From NCBI GenBank assembly GCA_007121575.1, contig SKKJ01000210.1, positions 1-7,340 on the forward strand: 7,340 nt of DNA, read 5' to 3'. Below are positions 7,214-7,340 of this stretch, piece after piece. The stretch is from Natronomonas sp. Its GTDB lineage: Archaea; Halobacteriota; Halobacteria; Halobacteriales; Haloarculaceae. Both the position numbers and the translations under genes were made by a program. Under the pieces are notes generated by a model, which was given only the letters and a program-made list of their open reading frames with translations, did not search any database and was not told the DNA's origin. Numbering within the stretch: the stretch's first letter is position 1; the number at the start of each line of letters is the position of its first letter.

Positions 7214-7340
7214 TGTATCACCTCGAGGACGGTGACAACGCAACTGGCAACCGTTCCGCCTGCGTTGTGCGCGAGGGCGATCTCGGCGTCGGCGACCGCA
7301 TCGCTGTTGACGTGATCGCCGCGAAGAAGCTTCGTCAGCT
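7210..7340 (-). CDS. Thiolase family protein (acetyl-CoA acetyltransferase / SCP-x type), C-terminal end only
   Basis: Only the last 43 codons are inside the window; the gene continues past 7340. The end reads ALAHNAGGTVASCVVTVLE, matching the conserved C-terminal HN-x-GG-(x)n-hydrophobic strand of thiolases, in particular the archaeal and SCP-x type that pair with DUF35 proteins. Thiolases condense or cleave acyl-CoA units (acetoacetyl-CoA formation or beta-oxidation). The active-site cysteine lies outside the window, so activity cannot be judged. The stop TGA (7212-7210) overlaps the DUF35 start as ATGA, implying one operon and coupled translation. The family call is supported by the motif plus the neighbour; substrate specificity cannot be given. 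Confidence 0.75.
   Translation of the reverse strand, partial: LTKLLRGDHVNSDAVADAEIALAHNAGGTVASCVVTVLEVIQ
7218..7224 (-). promoter_or_regulatory. Shine-Dalgarno site of the DUF35 gene
   Basis: On the minus strand GAGGTGA lies 4 nt before the ATG at 7213. It is a near-perfect complement of the archaeal 16S rRNA 3' end. It is embedded in the last codons of the thiolase gene (Glu-Val), and it decides the start of the DUF35 gene. Confidence 0.75.

Noticed and set aside
6809..7315. 168-codon plus-strand frame opposite the DUF35 and thiolase genes
   Set aside because: It is the antisense shadow; the minus strand has the DUF35 fold, a strong ribosome site and the ATGA overlap.
1..7340. tRNA, rRNA, CRISPR arrays, insertion sequences, attachment sites
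   Set aside because: No cloverleaf, spaced direct repeats, transposase motifs or terminal inverted repeats were seen; the only sizeable repeats are protein-level domain repeats.

Overview
The window looks like part of a haloarchaeal (class Halobacteria) chromosome. The DNA is GC-rich and the proteins are strongly acidic. The gene content is typical of the group: a large surface protein built from CARDB, PKD, choice-of-anchor-D and PGF-pre-PGF-like modules, a soluble REC-PAS-histidine kinase, a rhomboid-like membrane protein, and a thiolase/DUF35 gene pair. The tetranucleotide GATC is very frequent. I cannot name the genus.

Layout. Positions 1-4206 (+) hold the 3' part (1401 codons) of a giant cell-surface protein whose start lies upstream of the window. 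It ends in one membrane helix followed by a basic anchor and a beta-rich tail predicted to be cytoplasmic. A 160-nt intergenic region (4207-4366) carries a clear archaeal TATA element. It is followed by a 477-residue REC-PAS-HisKA-HATPase kinase (4367-5800, +). After a 75-nt gap comes a 309-residue rhomboid-family membrane protein (5876-6805, +) that retains the serine and histidine of the catalytic dyad. It converges, with a 24-nt gap and a small inverted repeat, on a minus-strand operon. That operon consists of a DUF35 OB-fold protein (6830-7213, -) and, translationally coupled upstream of it, the last 43 codons of a thiolase (7210-7340, -, running off the window).

How the genes may work together. 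The minus-strand pair is a recognised thiolase/DUF35 acyl-CoA module. In archaea DUF35 proteins bridge thiolase and HMG-CoA synthase, but this copy has lost every cysteine of the usual zinc ribbon. The three plus-strand genes have no established link. Their order (surface ectodomain with a single Gly/Ala/Ser-rich membrane helix, cytosolic kinase, intramembrane protease) suggests a testable envelope-sensing or surface-shedding module. That is inference from adjacency and domain content only. No mobile element, CRISPR array, tRNA or rRNA was recognised, and no stretch over 300 bases lacks a gene.
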